From Acinetobacter seifertii (GTDB lineage: Bacteria > Pseudomonadota > Gammaproteobacteria > Pseudomonadales > Moraxellaceae), in contig NZ_KB851200.1 of assembly GCF_000368065.1 (NCBI RefSeq), forward strand, positions 1,977,204-2,041,203: a stretch of DNA of 64,000 bases, read 5' to 3'. The notes beneath the pieces are model-generated. The model saw only the letters and a list, made by a program, of their open reading frames with translations, ran no database searches and was not told the origin of the DNA. Position 1 is the first letter of the stretch. Every line of letters begins with the position of its first letter. Position numbers and translations under genes: made by a program. This document shows, one piece after another, positions 47,844 through 55,828 of this stretch.

Positions 47844-48635
47844 TTACCAAATAACATTAACACGTCTATTTGGTGCTAAACATTAAATAAGTTGTGAACT
47901 ATTGTTACCGCTACACTGCTTGTATAAGTCAGTCTGGCTATTTGCTTGTATTTGTATCCGGCTTGAGTCAATGCCTTGTTGTACGAATAATTTGGCTACC
48001 GTATTAGAACGTTGCGAAGACAATTGCTGGTTATAGCTAAATTTACCTAACCGATCTGTAAAGCCTGAAACAATAATAGGATTCGTTGTTTGACTTTTTT
48101 TGATCTGCTCAGCAATTTTGGTAATGCTCTCATTACCATCTTCAATGGCACTCGCATCAAATCGATCAAACGCAAATAATACACTTGCTGTCCGCTCAAA
48201 AATTAAATTACTATGCTCTGGCGACTGATTATTCCCACCCCAAGCGACCAAACCTTCACACACCTCACCCTTCCAAGATAAATGTTCAGCCAAATATTTT
48301 TCATTAAAATCAATGCGTAATTGACAGCGTTGATATTGATTAGTGTTAGGAATACGGATATCCAATACATAATTCCATACTTTTACTGCAAAAACCCCTT
48401 CACTAAATTGTGGATTTCCTAGTAAAGCTCGAATTTGATCTTTATTCAATCCTTTATCCAAACGAGCAACGTCGTCATACTCATAACGTTTTATTTGTTT
48501 AAGATAACTCTTTTCAATTGCTGGAAATTTTGCCTCATTCCGTTGAATTGCTACTTCAGTATCCGTAAATCCAGTGATACTTAAACTTACTAAGATGCCC
48601 ATTACCAAAATTTGAATATTTTGTTTCATTTTCAT
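47844..48635 (-). pseudogene. TpgA-like gene (copy 1) with premature stop
   Basis: A paralogue of the intact tpgA-like gene: signal peptide, SmpA/OmlA domain ([41 protein letters not shown]) and OmpA-like domain ([16 protein letters not shown]...[28 protein letters not shown]). The frame ends SQLI followed by TAA at 47883-47885, where copy 2 has CAA. Reading on gives [12 protein letters not shown] and a stop at 47844, so one C-to-T change removes 13 residues, including the NRRV motif needed for peptidoglycan binding. The shortened protein may still be made. Start taken at ATG 48635. Confidence 0.82.
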
Positions 48636-48653
48636 ACTCACAATATTACTTTA

Positions 48654-48674
48654 AAGGAGAGATAAACTCTCCTT
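48654..48674 (-). promoter_or_regulatory. Intercistronic hairpin between autotransporter and tpgA (copy 1)
   Basis: AAGGAGAG and CTCTCCTT form a perfect 8-bp stem with a 5-base loop at the same place as the hairpin in copy 2 but with different bases, and without T tract. Confidence 0.5.
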
Positions 48675-48684
48675 AGTTAGGCAC

Positions 48685-49644
48685 TCAGTCAATTACTGTA
48701 CTTACGCCAACACGAACTAATGGACTACCCTGACTGCCAAGCGCTGCACCTGTTGTAAGTGACCAGCGGCCGTTGTCAGCTGTTTTACGTAAAGTCACAC
48801 CTACAGCATTTTGCTGATTATAGTAAGCAGCACCAACCGCCATGGTAACTTTCCCTGCAATAAATGGCGCATTTTCAAGTGCAGCATTTGCAGCAATACC
48901 CGCAGACATTTTTTCTTCCAAGTTGTCGATACGCTGATTTGTTGCATAGAACGCTTGCTCAAGCTTGTTGTTCACATTGTCAATTTTGGTATCTAATGTT
49001 TGATCAGCTTGATTTAATGCACCTAACGCATCACCGACATTGTTGTAGGACTTATCAGCCACGTTATAGATCGGGTTTGAGAAGCTTTCGGTAATATTGT
49101 TATAACCAGCTCCACCACCTAGTGCGCTTACAAGCACTTGGTTTGTGGTATTAAGCTGAGAACCATTTACTGCATCTTTTGAAGATGTCGTGACTGCGCC
49201 CGCTTTAACGCCAGTCACCGTGCGGTCACCTATCGTTCCACCAACATTAACTTGTGTCCCGCCAGTGTCTTTACCTACAGTAATCACAGCATTTTTATCC
49301 GCTTGTTGAACTAGACCGGTTTTACCATTGTTAATGTTATTTTGAAGGTTCGAGATATCACTCGTATTTTTGTCGACCTGTTGTTGAACATTCCACAACT
49401 GGCCTCCATTTACAGCATCTTTAGAACCTGCTGCTACAGTACCATCTGCTACATTCTTAAGTGCAGTACCATTTGCCCCACCAGCGAATGTCACTGAATC
49501 TTTATTTACAGTGCCATCTGCATTTTTGTCATACTGAACTGCACTATTAGCCAAAGCACCAACATTGTTATTAATGTTAGTGATTGCACTATCAAGTTGG
49601 CCTTTGTTCACTGCATCTGTCGTGTTAACACCAGCAGCGACCAA
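48685..49644 (-). pseudogene. Ata-like trimeric autotransporter, 5'-truncated stalk and anchor
   Basis: About 319 codons of the C-terminal part of a trimeric autotransporter: stalk neck motifs (VNTTDAVNKGQLDSA, GSKDAVNGGQLWNVQQQV, SSKDAVNGSQLNTTNQVL), a coiled-coil, then the YadA anchor ([47 protein letters not shown] to VGVSTVID). There is no signal peptide, head or real start codon; homology begins abruptly near 49644 beside a palindrome, with an in-frame stop shortly upstream. It cannot be exported. It precedes tpgA copy 1 as in intact ata-tpgA operons. Confidence 0.88.
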
Positions 49645-49668
49645 TAAAAATGTACAAATACATTTTTA
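49645..49668. repeat. Perfect 10-bp inverted repeat at the truncation point
   Basis: TAAAAATGTA and TACATTTTTA are separated by CAAA. The repeat abuts the place where the autotransporter homology ends, and may mark or have caused the break. Confidence 0.5.
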
Positions 49669-49933
49669 AAATTTTCGGCCCAAAAAAAGAGGCGGCATCC
49701 TAATTGAATAAATCTAAAGGGTAAATATAAAAACAAAATAACGATAAGAAAAATTGTGATTTTAATCACAAATTATATTTTTATAATTAATTTTAATTTA
49801 TTGAATTTAATAAATAAAAAATTAATTAACGACAAAGTGTTTTGTTTTTGTTAAAAATAAGTAAACTTATTTTAAAATAGAATAATAACTCTAAATATAT
49901 GATTAATTTTTATAAAATTAATAAAAACAAATA

Positions 49934-50056
49934 CATTTTAAAATACATCTGTATATTATAGTAATAGAATATTAACTCTAAAATAAATATCATTATTAAT
50001 ATAATTATTCAGCAACGATTATCCATTTAAAATACAGCTGTATATTATAAATAATA
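49934..50056. repeat. Pair of direct repeats with central TACA..TGTA palindromes
   Basis: The 34-base unit at 49934-49967 recurs at 50024-50056 with one gap and a few mismatches. Each copy centres on TACATCTGTA or TACAGCTGTA followed by TATTATA. A second pair sharing TAGAATA and TAACTCTAAA lies at 49876 and 49963. Role unknown: possible operators or remains of the lost autotransporter promoter. Confidence 0.45.
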
Positions 50057-50396
50057 GTGTGTTTATTCTACTCACAATAAATTATAAAATAAATAAATTT
50101 TTAAATATACTTAATAAAAAAACTTATTATAAAATAAAACTAAACAAAACATTTGTTTCGAAAACTGATTTCCTTACTTGTACGGCAAAGACTAATTATT
50201 AAGTAAAAATGCTTAGCTTCACTACAAAATTTTATTCTTCTTAAGAATTAATCTATTGATTCATAACATTTTTAAAAAAAAGTTGACTAAATTAGTCATT
50301 TTTTCAACATTTTCTATTGTCATGCCCTTGTAATTTTTGAAATACACATCACTATAAAAAACATGGCAACCTCGTTGTCACTCATTAGGAGTGCCC

Positions 50397-52826
50397 ATGT
50401 CTGAACTTATTATGAATGAAAAAACTGACTTAGAGCCTCAGGTTCCAAGTGTATTACCACTATTAGCCTTACGTGATGTCGTGGTTTATCCACACATGCA
50501 AATTGCGCTATTCGTGGGTCGTGAAAAATCGATCAATGCAGTTGATGTGGCTCGTAACAGTGACAATTTAGTATTTGTAGTTGCGCAAAAAGATTCGCTT
50601 ACAGAAGAAATTGATCACGACAATTTATACCAGTACGGTACAGTCGCTAAGATTGTACAAGTAGTTAATCATGAAAATGATGAAAACTGCATTAAAGTAC
50701 TTATTGAAGGCTTACATCGTTCTAAGCTCACAAAAATTATCGATGAAGATAGTTATTTGACTGCTGAACATGATCTAAGTCCAATGACTATTAATGTAGA
50801 TAAGGCAACTCAAGAAACTCGTTTACAAGAGTTACGTAACTTATTTGCTCAATATGCAGAAGCAAAATTACGTAATGCACGTGAACTTGTTGCTGCTGCC
50901 AATAAAATCGAAGACTTATTGCAACTTATGTTCTTCGTAGCAACTCGTGTACCTCTAAATATTGAAATTAAACAGAAGTTTTTAGAGCACGATGAGTTTG
51001 AAGCACATTTGCAAGAGTTAATGAACTACTTGATGAATCAATCTGCTGAACAGCAAATTGAGCAAACTTTACATGACAGCGTAAAACGCCAAATGGAAAA
51101 GAACCAACGTGAATACTTTCTAAATGAAAAAATGAAAGTCATTCAACGTGAACTTTCCGATATGAATGGCGGTGCTGAAGATGACGTGGCTGAAATAGAG
51201 AAACGTCTTGCTGAAGCTGATTTACCTGAACACGTACGCAAAAAAGCTGAAGCTGAGTTCCGTAAACTTAAAGCAATGCAGCCAGCATCTAGTGAAGCTG
51301 CCGTTGTGCGTAACTATCTAGAAGTGATTTTAGATACACCGTGGAACAAAGCGAGCAAAGTCAGTATTAACTTAGCAAAAGCACAAGAGATTCTTGATGC
51401 TGACCACTATGGTCTTGATGATGTTAAAGACCGTATTGTTGAATATTTAGCTGTTCAATCACGTGTGAAAAAACTCAAAGGCCCTATCCTCTGTTTAGTA
51501 GGTCCTCCAGGGGTTGGTAAAACTTCACTCGGTGAATCAGTAGCTAAAGCAACAGGTCGTGAATTTGTTCGCATGGCGCTTGGTGGCGTACGTGATGAAG
51601 CAGAAATTCGTGGACACCGTCGTACTTATATAGGTGCGATGCCGGGTAAAATTGTGCAGTCTTTAACAAAAGTTGGCGTGAAGAACCCATTGTTCTTGCT
51701 CGACGAAATTGACAAGATGGCACAAGACTATCGTGGTGACCCTGCTTCTGCATTACTTGAAGTACTTGATCCATCACAAAACAGTAAGTTCAACGATCAC
51801 TATTTAGATCTTGATCTTGACCTTTCTGAAGTCATGTTCATCTGTACTGCAAACAGTATGAATATTCCAGAAGCATTACTGGACCGTATGGAAGTCATTC
51901 GTCTACCGGGTTATACCGAAGATGAAAAAGTAAACATTGCTGAACGTTACCTTGTTCCTAAAGCAATTAAGAACAACGGTTTACGTGCAAAAGAGTTAAC
52001 AATTCATGAAGAAGCGATTCGTGACATTGTTCAACGCTATACACGTGAAGCTGGTGTTCGTAGTTTAGAACGTGAAGTCTCTAAAATTGCGCGTAAAGTG
52101 GTAAAAGAAGCGGTAAGTAAAAAGTCTAAAAACTTACAGCTTGACATTACCTCTGCCAATCTTCCTGAATATCTAGGTCCACATAAGTTTGACTTTGGTA
52201 TTGCTGAAGATGAAGCACAAGTAGGCCGTGTAAATGGCTTGGCATGGACTTCTGTAGGTGGCGAGTTACTTACTATTGAAGTTGCAGCTGTTAAAGGTAA
52301 AGGTAAATTTATTACAACCGGTTCACTCGGTGACGTAATGAAAGAATCGATTACCGCAGCAATGACTGTAGTACGTACACGTGCTGATGAACTTGGTATT
52401 GAAGCGTCTCGTTTTGAAGAAACTGATGTACACGTTCACTTACCTGAAGGTGCAACTCCAAAAGATGGACCATCTGCTGGTTTGGCATTAACAACTGCAC
52501 TTGTATCAGCATTTACTGGTATTGCGATTCGTCCAGACATCGCAATGACAGGTGAAACCAGTCTTGGTGGTCGTGCGATGCGTATCGGTGGCTTGAAAGA
52601 GAAACTTCTTGCTGCACATCGTGGTGGAATTAAGCTTGTCTTTATTCCTCAAGATAACGTTCGTGATTTGGCAGAGATTCCTGACAATGTTAAAGAAGGA
52701 TTAGAAATCAAACCTGTAAAAAGCATTGATGAAATCTTACCTTTAGCATTAACTGCAATGCCAAAGCCTTTACCCAAAACACCGATTGTAAAACCGGTGG
52801 AAGGTTCAAAAGCAGCGCGTCACTAA
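50397..52826 (+). CDS. lon: ATP-dependent protease Lon
   Basis: An 809-residue AAA+ serine protease of cytosolic quality control. The N-terminal substrate domain (VLPLLALRDVVVYPHMQIALFVGREKS) is followed by Walker A GPPGVGKTS, Walker B PLFLLDEIDK, the arginine-bearing DPASALLEVLDP block, and the protease domain with catalytic serine in KDGPSAGLALTTAL and lysine in GGLKEKLLAAHRGG. ATG 50397 is chosen because AGGAG lies 5 bases upstream; a GTG at 50391 overlaps that site. Length is typical. A strong terminator follows. Confidence 0.97.
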   Translation: MSELIMNEKTDLEPQVPSVLPLLALRDVVVYPHMQIALFVGREKSINAVDVARNSDNLVFVVAQKDSLTEEIDHDNLYQYGTVAKIVQVVNHENDENCIKVLIEGLHRSKLTKIIDEDSYLTAEHDLSPMTINVDKATQETRLQELRNLFAQYAEAKLRNARELVAAANKIEDLLQLMFFVATRVPLNIEIKQKFLEHDEFEAHLQELMNYLMNQSAEQQIEQTLHDSVKRQMEKNQREYFLNEKMKVIQRELSDMNGGAEDDVAEIEKRLAEADLPEHVRKKAEAEFRKLKAMQPASSEAAVVRNYLEVILDTPWNKASKVSINLAKAQEILDADHYGLDDVKDRIVEYLAVQSRVKKLKGPILCLVGPPGVGKTSLGESVAKATGREFVRMALGGVRDEAEIRGHRRTYIGAMPGKIVQSLTKVGVKNPLFLLDEIDKMAQDYRGDPASALLEVLDPSQNSKFNDHYLDLDLDLSEVMFICTANSMNIPEALLDRMEVIRLPGYTEDEKVNIAERYLVPKAIKNNGLRAKELTIHEEAIRDIVQRYTREAGVRSLEREVSKIARKVVKEAVSKKSKNLQLDITSANLPEYLGPHKFDFGIAEDEAQVGRVNGLAWTSVGGELLTIEVAAVKGKGKFITTGSLGDVMKESITAAMTVVRTRADELGIEASRFEETDVHVHLPEGATPKDGPSAGLALTTALVSAFTGIAIRPDIAMTGETSLGGRAMRIGGLKEKLLAAHRGGIKLVFIPQDNVRDLAEIPDNVKEGLEIKPVKSIDEILPLALTAMPKPLPKTPIVKPVEGSKAARH

Positions 52827-52840
52827 TTGAAAAATAAAAA

Positions 52841-52866
52841 AAAGAGAGCTTCGGCTCTCTTTTTTT
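52841..52866 (+). terminator. Terminator after lon
   Basis: AAAGAGAGC-TTCG-GCTCTCTTT, a 9-bp stem closed by a stable TTCG tetraloop and followed by a T tract. Confidence 0.95.
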
Positions 52867-52984
52867 GTTACATAATTTGATTGAAAAATATCCAACCATC
52901 CTCATAATAAGAAGTAAGAGTGATTAATTTTATTATTTACTCTTATCTATCTTATGTTACAGATAGCCTTGTTTTTATTCTCTA

Positions 52985-53054
52985 TGGTCATCTGAACTCC
53001 AGACAGATGATCATTTGATCGCAGTCCAACACCATTTTTTGGACTGCGTTTTTT
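52985..53054 (+). ncRNA. Candidate small RNA between lon and rlmH
   Basis: Two hairpins in series: TGGTCATCTG/CAGATGATCA (52985-53013, 10 bp with one G-U) and GCAGTCCA/TGGACTGC (53021-53047) followed by GTTTTTT, a good Rho-independent terminator. The lon transcript already ends at 52866 and no gene lies between, so a second plus-strand terminator implies an extra short transcript. Its 5' end and promoter are unclear, perhaps near 52960. Alternatively it is a second lon terminator for read-through. Confidence 0.45.
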
Positions 53055-53126
53055 ATGCCCAGTTGCACCCCGCGGTTATCATCTCCTCAGGTATAATGTG
53101 TCAGCCATTTTGACTGAATAGACCAC

Positions 53127-53606
53127 ATGAAAATTCGTATTCTGACCATTGGTCAAAAAATGCCTGCTTGGGTACTTACTGGTTTTGAAGATTATTTCAA
53201 ACGCATCCAGCCTTTTGTCCAGACTCAAGTGATTGAACTTCCAATGGCAAAACGCGGTAAAAATGACTCGGAAGCGGATATTTTAAAATACTGTCAAATT
53301 GAAGGTGAAAGTATTTTAAATGCGTTAAAACCAAACGAGACACTCATCGCTTTAGAGGTGGGTGGCCGTGAACTCAGCACAGAAAAGCTAGCTGACACCA
53401 TGAAACAATGGATGCTTGAAGGAAATGATGTGGTACTGGCTATTGGCGGTCCAGATGGCTTATCAGATCAGGTACGTAAAGCTGCTGCTTGGCATTGGTC
53501 ACTCTCAAAACTAACCATGCCTCACCCTTTGGTGCGTGTTTTATTAATTGAGCAGTTATACCGAGCAATGAGTATTAATCATAACCATCCGTATCACCGC
53601 GCATAA
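53127..53606 (+). CDS. rlmH: 23S rRNA (pseudouridine1915-N3)-methyltransferase
   Basis: A 159-residue SPOUT methyltransferase. MKIRILTIGQKMPAWVLTGFEDYFKRIQP starts it, and the knotted SAM site is LAIGGPDGLSDQVRKAAAWHWSLSKLTMPHPLVRVLLIEQLYRAMSINHNHPYHR. It modifies the helix 69 pseudouridine at position 1915. Length is typical (155 in E. coli). Confidence 0.95.
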   Translation: MKIRILTIGQKMPAWVLTGFEDYFKRIQPFVQTQVIELPMAKRGKNDSEADILKYCQIEGESILNALKPNETLIALEVGGRELSTEKLADTMKQWMLEGNDVVLAIGGPDGLSDQVRKAAAWHWSLSKLTMPHPLVRVLLIEQLYRAMSINHNHPYHRA

Positions 53607-53718
53607 ATGGAACAACCGTTTCATTTTAAGAACAATCCGTTGAAATCTAGATACTTTTAACATGTCTTGATTTTGGCATAATGAATACTATTCTGCTTTT
53701 CAACTCAGGTGTAATGAA

Positions 53719-54495
53719 ATGGAACTACAAACCCTTCCCGGACTGTTTATTTCACATGGTTCACCCATGCTTGCACTTGATCCAGAACAAGTGGGTCCTG
53801 CTTTACACCGTCTTGGTATAAATCTACCAACTCCAAAAGCAATCATCGTGATGTCTGCTCATTGGGAAAGTAAAGCACTTGAAGTAAGTAGTTCAACACG
53901 ACCAGAAACATGGCATGACTTCCGTGGTTTCCCGCCCGAGTTATACGAGATTCGCTATAGTGCACCTGGTCAACCCGAACTTGCCGAAGAAATATTGAAG
54001 TTATTGGCAGACGCTCATTTTGTTGCACATGCCAATAGTACTCGTCCTCGCGACCACGGTGTATGGATGCCTCTTTTACACATGTATCCAGATGCAGACA
54101 TTCCCGTTGTTGAAATTTCTTTACCGATGACCTTAAGCGCTCAAGAAATTTATCGAATTGGACAAACGCTTGCGCCTTTACGTGAAAAGCAAATCTTATT
54201 GATTGGTTCTGGAAGTATTACCCATAATCTTGCTGAGTTGTCTTGGCAAGGTGACAATTCAAATGTTCCTGAATGGGCTTCAACTTTTAGAAATACTGTC
54301 GTTAATAAGCTTTCACATCAAGATTACGATGGCGTGTTGGAATGGCAATCACTGCCTTATATAAAACGTAATCATCCAACTCTTGAGCATTTTGCACCGT
54401 TATTTTTCGCTATGGGAACTGGTCATCGTTTTACGATTGTTCATAGCAGCTTCACAATGGGTTCATTAGGTATGGATATATATCGTTTTGATTAA
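53719..54495 (+). CDS. ygiD: Extradiol ring-cleavage dioxygenase, YgiD/4,5-DOPA type
   Basis: A 258-residue LigB-superfamily protein. Metal-binding histidines are in LFISHGSPMLAL, VMSAHW and RDHGVWMPLLHMYP; LLIGSGSITHNLAEL is the family core strand. E. coli YgiD acts on L-DOPA in vitro; the natural substrate is uncertain. It is cytosolic and monocistronic. A GC hairpin (54506-54527, ATACCCCG/CGGGGTAT) follows the stop but lacks a proper T tract. Confidence 0.87.
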   Translation: MELQTLPGLFISHGSPMLALDPEQVGPALHRLGINLPTPKAIIVMSAHWESKALEVSSSTRPETWHDFRGFPPELYEIRYSAPGQPELAEEILKLLADAHFVAHANSTRPRDHGVWMPLLHMYPDADIPVVEISLPMTLSAQEIYRIGQTLAPLREKQILLIGSGSITHNLAELSWQGDNSNVPEWASTFRNTVVNKLSHQDYDGVLEWQSLPYIKRNHPTLEHFAPLFFAMGTGHRFTIVHSSFTMGSLGMDIYRFD

Positions 54496-54664
54496 TTTTT
54501 AGGAAATACCCCGTTTTCGCGGGGTATAGCATTATTTTTATTAAAAATTCGAATAATTTACAAACTTATACATTTTAAAAACCGAAACAATCATATGTTT
54601 ACATTTTCTTTTTTTAAGAATGTTTTAAGCTTATTGCTGTTGTTTTTTTACTTGAAGTTTTTAA

Positions 54665-55774
54665 ATGAAAATTAAATATTTAATTCTTGCGTTATTACCT
54701 TTTTCTTTGATGGCGTGTCAAACAGTTTCACATACTCAAGCTCCAATTGTATCTGAGCAACAACAAAATCTTGCAGCAACTCTAAGTGAATATACTTGGA
54801 CTTACCAAAATGTAAAAGCATCTAAGCCACTTGTTCTTAACTTTAATGCAGACGGCAAATTAGCAATTAACACAGGTTGTAATGGTCAAGGTGGTACTTG
54901 GAAAGTTGAAGGTAACCAGCTTGTAACCTCTCCACTTGCATCAACAATGATGGCTTGCCAAGACGATTTAATGAAACAAGAACAATTGTCTAATAGCATT
55001 TTTAGTGAAGCAAAATTACCAATTGAAATTAGTAACAGCAATGGTCAGGTAATCTTAAGCGTGACAGATAAAGCAGGTCAAAAGCATATTTTCCAAGGCG
55101 TAAAAGCAACTAATACTCAAGCTTTAACTGATTATTCATGGTCATACCAACCTGAAAATACTAAAAAGCCGATTGTTCTTAACTTCACAAACGACCGTTT
55201 GTCTATCGCAACAGGTTGTAACCGCCAAGGTACTACTTGGAAAGTTGAAAACAATACCATCGTAACTGCTGATGTAATGTCGACTATGATGGCGTGTGAA
55301 CCTGCATTAATGAAACAGGAACAATTCTCTAGCAGCCTGTTCCAAAAACGTGCGATTCCATTTGAAATTAATACAACAAATGCTGATCAACCAACATTGA
55401 CAATCGTTGATGCTCAAGGTCAGAAATATACGTTCACAGGTAAAATGACACCTGAAGCAAAATACCAGTCTGAAGGTAAAACTGTTTTTCTTGAAGTAGC
55501 GCCAGAGACTAAATCTTGTACGGGTGTTGCGCCACAAACTTGCTTGCAAGTTCGTGAAGTTAAATATGATGACAAAGGCGTTAAAACTTATGCCGACAAA
55601 AACTGGTCATTATATTATGGTCAAATCGAAGGTTTTGAACACAATCCAAACCAACGCGTAATTTTACGTGTAAAACGCTTTGAAGTGAAAAACCCAGCAG
55701 CAGATCAATCTAGCCAAGCAGATGTGTTAGATATGATTGTAGAGCAAGAAATGGTTAAAAAGCCTAAAAAATAA
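54665..55774 (+). CDS. Lipoprotein with two META domains and DUF4377
   Basis: A 369-residue lipoprotein (signal ending LMAC). Two META/HslJ-type domains lie in tandem: about residues 35-145 (YTWTYQNVKASKPLVLNFNADGKLAINTGCNGQGGTWKV...STMMACQDDLMKQEQ) and 150-255 (YSWSYQPENTKKPIVLNFTNDRLSIATGCNRQGTTWKV...STMMACEPALMKQEQ), clearly an internal duplication. The C-terminal 100 residues (VFLEVAPETKSCTGVAPQTCLQVREVKYD...) are DUF4377-like. META proteins are linked to envelope stress and heat shock; no direct function is known here. A bidirectional terminator follows. Confidence 0.82.
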   Translation: MKIKYLILALLPFSLMACQTVSHTQAPIVSEQQQNLAATLSEYTWTYQNVKASKPLVLNFNADGKLAINTGCNGQGGTWKVEGNQLVTSPLASTMMACQDDLMKQEQLSNSIFSEAKLPIEISNSNGQVILSVTDKAGQKHIFQGVKATNTQALTDYSWSYQPENTKKPIVLNFTNDRLSIATGCNRQGTTWKVENNTIVTADVMSTMMACEPALMKQEQFSSSLFQKRAIPFEINTTNADQPTLTIVDAQGQKYTFTGKMTPEAKYQSEGKTVFLEVAPETKSCTGVAPQTCLQVREVKYDDKGVKTYADKNWSLYYGQIEGFEHNPNQRVILRVKRFEVKNPAADQSSQADVLDMIVEQEMVKKPKK

Positions 55775-55784
55775 TTTTTAGACT

Positions 55785-55818
55785 AAAAAAATCCGATGCA
55801 TTTGCATCGGATTTTTTA
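55785..55818. terminator. Bidirectional terminator
   Basis: A run of A and ATCCGATGCA pairs with TGCATCGGAT and a run of T, between the META lipoprotein gene and the convergent gdhA. Confidence 0.93.
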
Positions 55819-55828
55819 TTTCTATATT

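Larger units (their letters stand above)
49645..50396. other. Long AT-rich region upstream of lon
   Basis: About 750 bases with no gene. It holds the inverted repeat at the autotransporter break, an imperfect palindrome (AAATAAGT/ACTTATTT, 49856-49873), two related repeats (49934-49967 and 50024-50056), and the palindrome TGACTAA-A-TTAGTCA (50284-50298) followed by six T. The lon promoter should be in the last 100 bases; boxes such as TTGTAA and TATAAA are too far apart (19) to call firmly. Confidence 0.5.

Noticed and set aside
49876..50056. CRISPR array or dif/XerCD site in the repeat region before lon
   Set aside because: Only two imperfect copies with unequal spacing, no cas genes, and no match to the XerC/XerD arm sequences I remember for Acinetobacter plasmids.
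50328..50358. Heat-shock sigma-32 promoter of lon
   Set aside because: CCCTTGTAA is suggestive as a -35 but no CCCAT-type -10 is at a proper distance, so the call is not supported.
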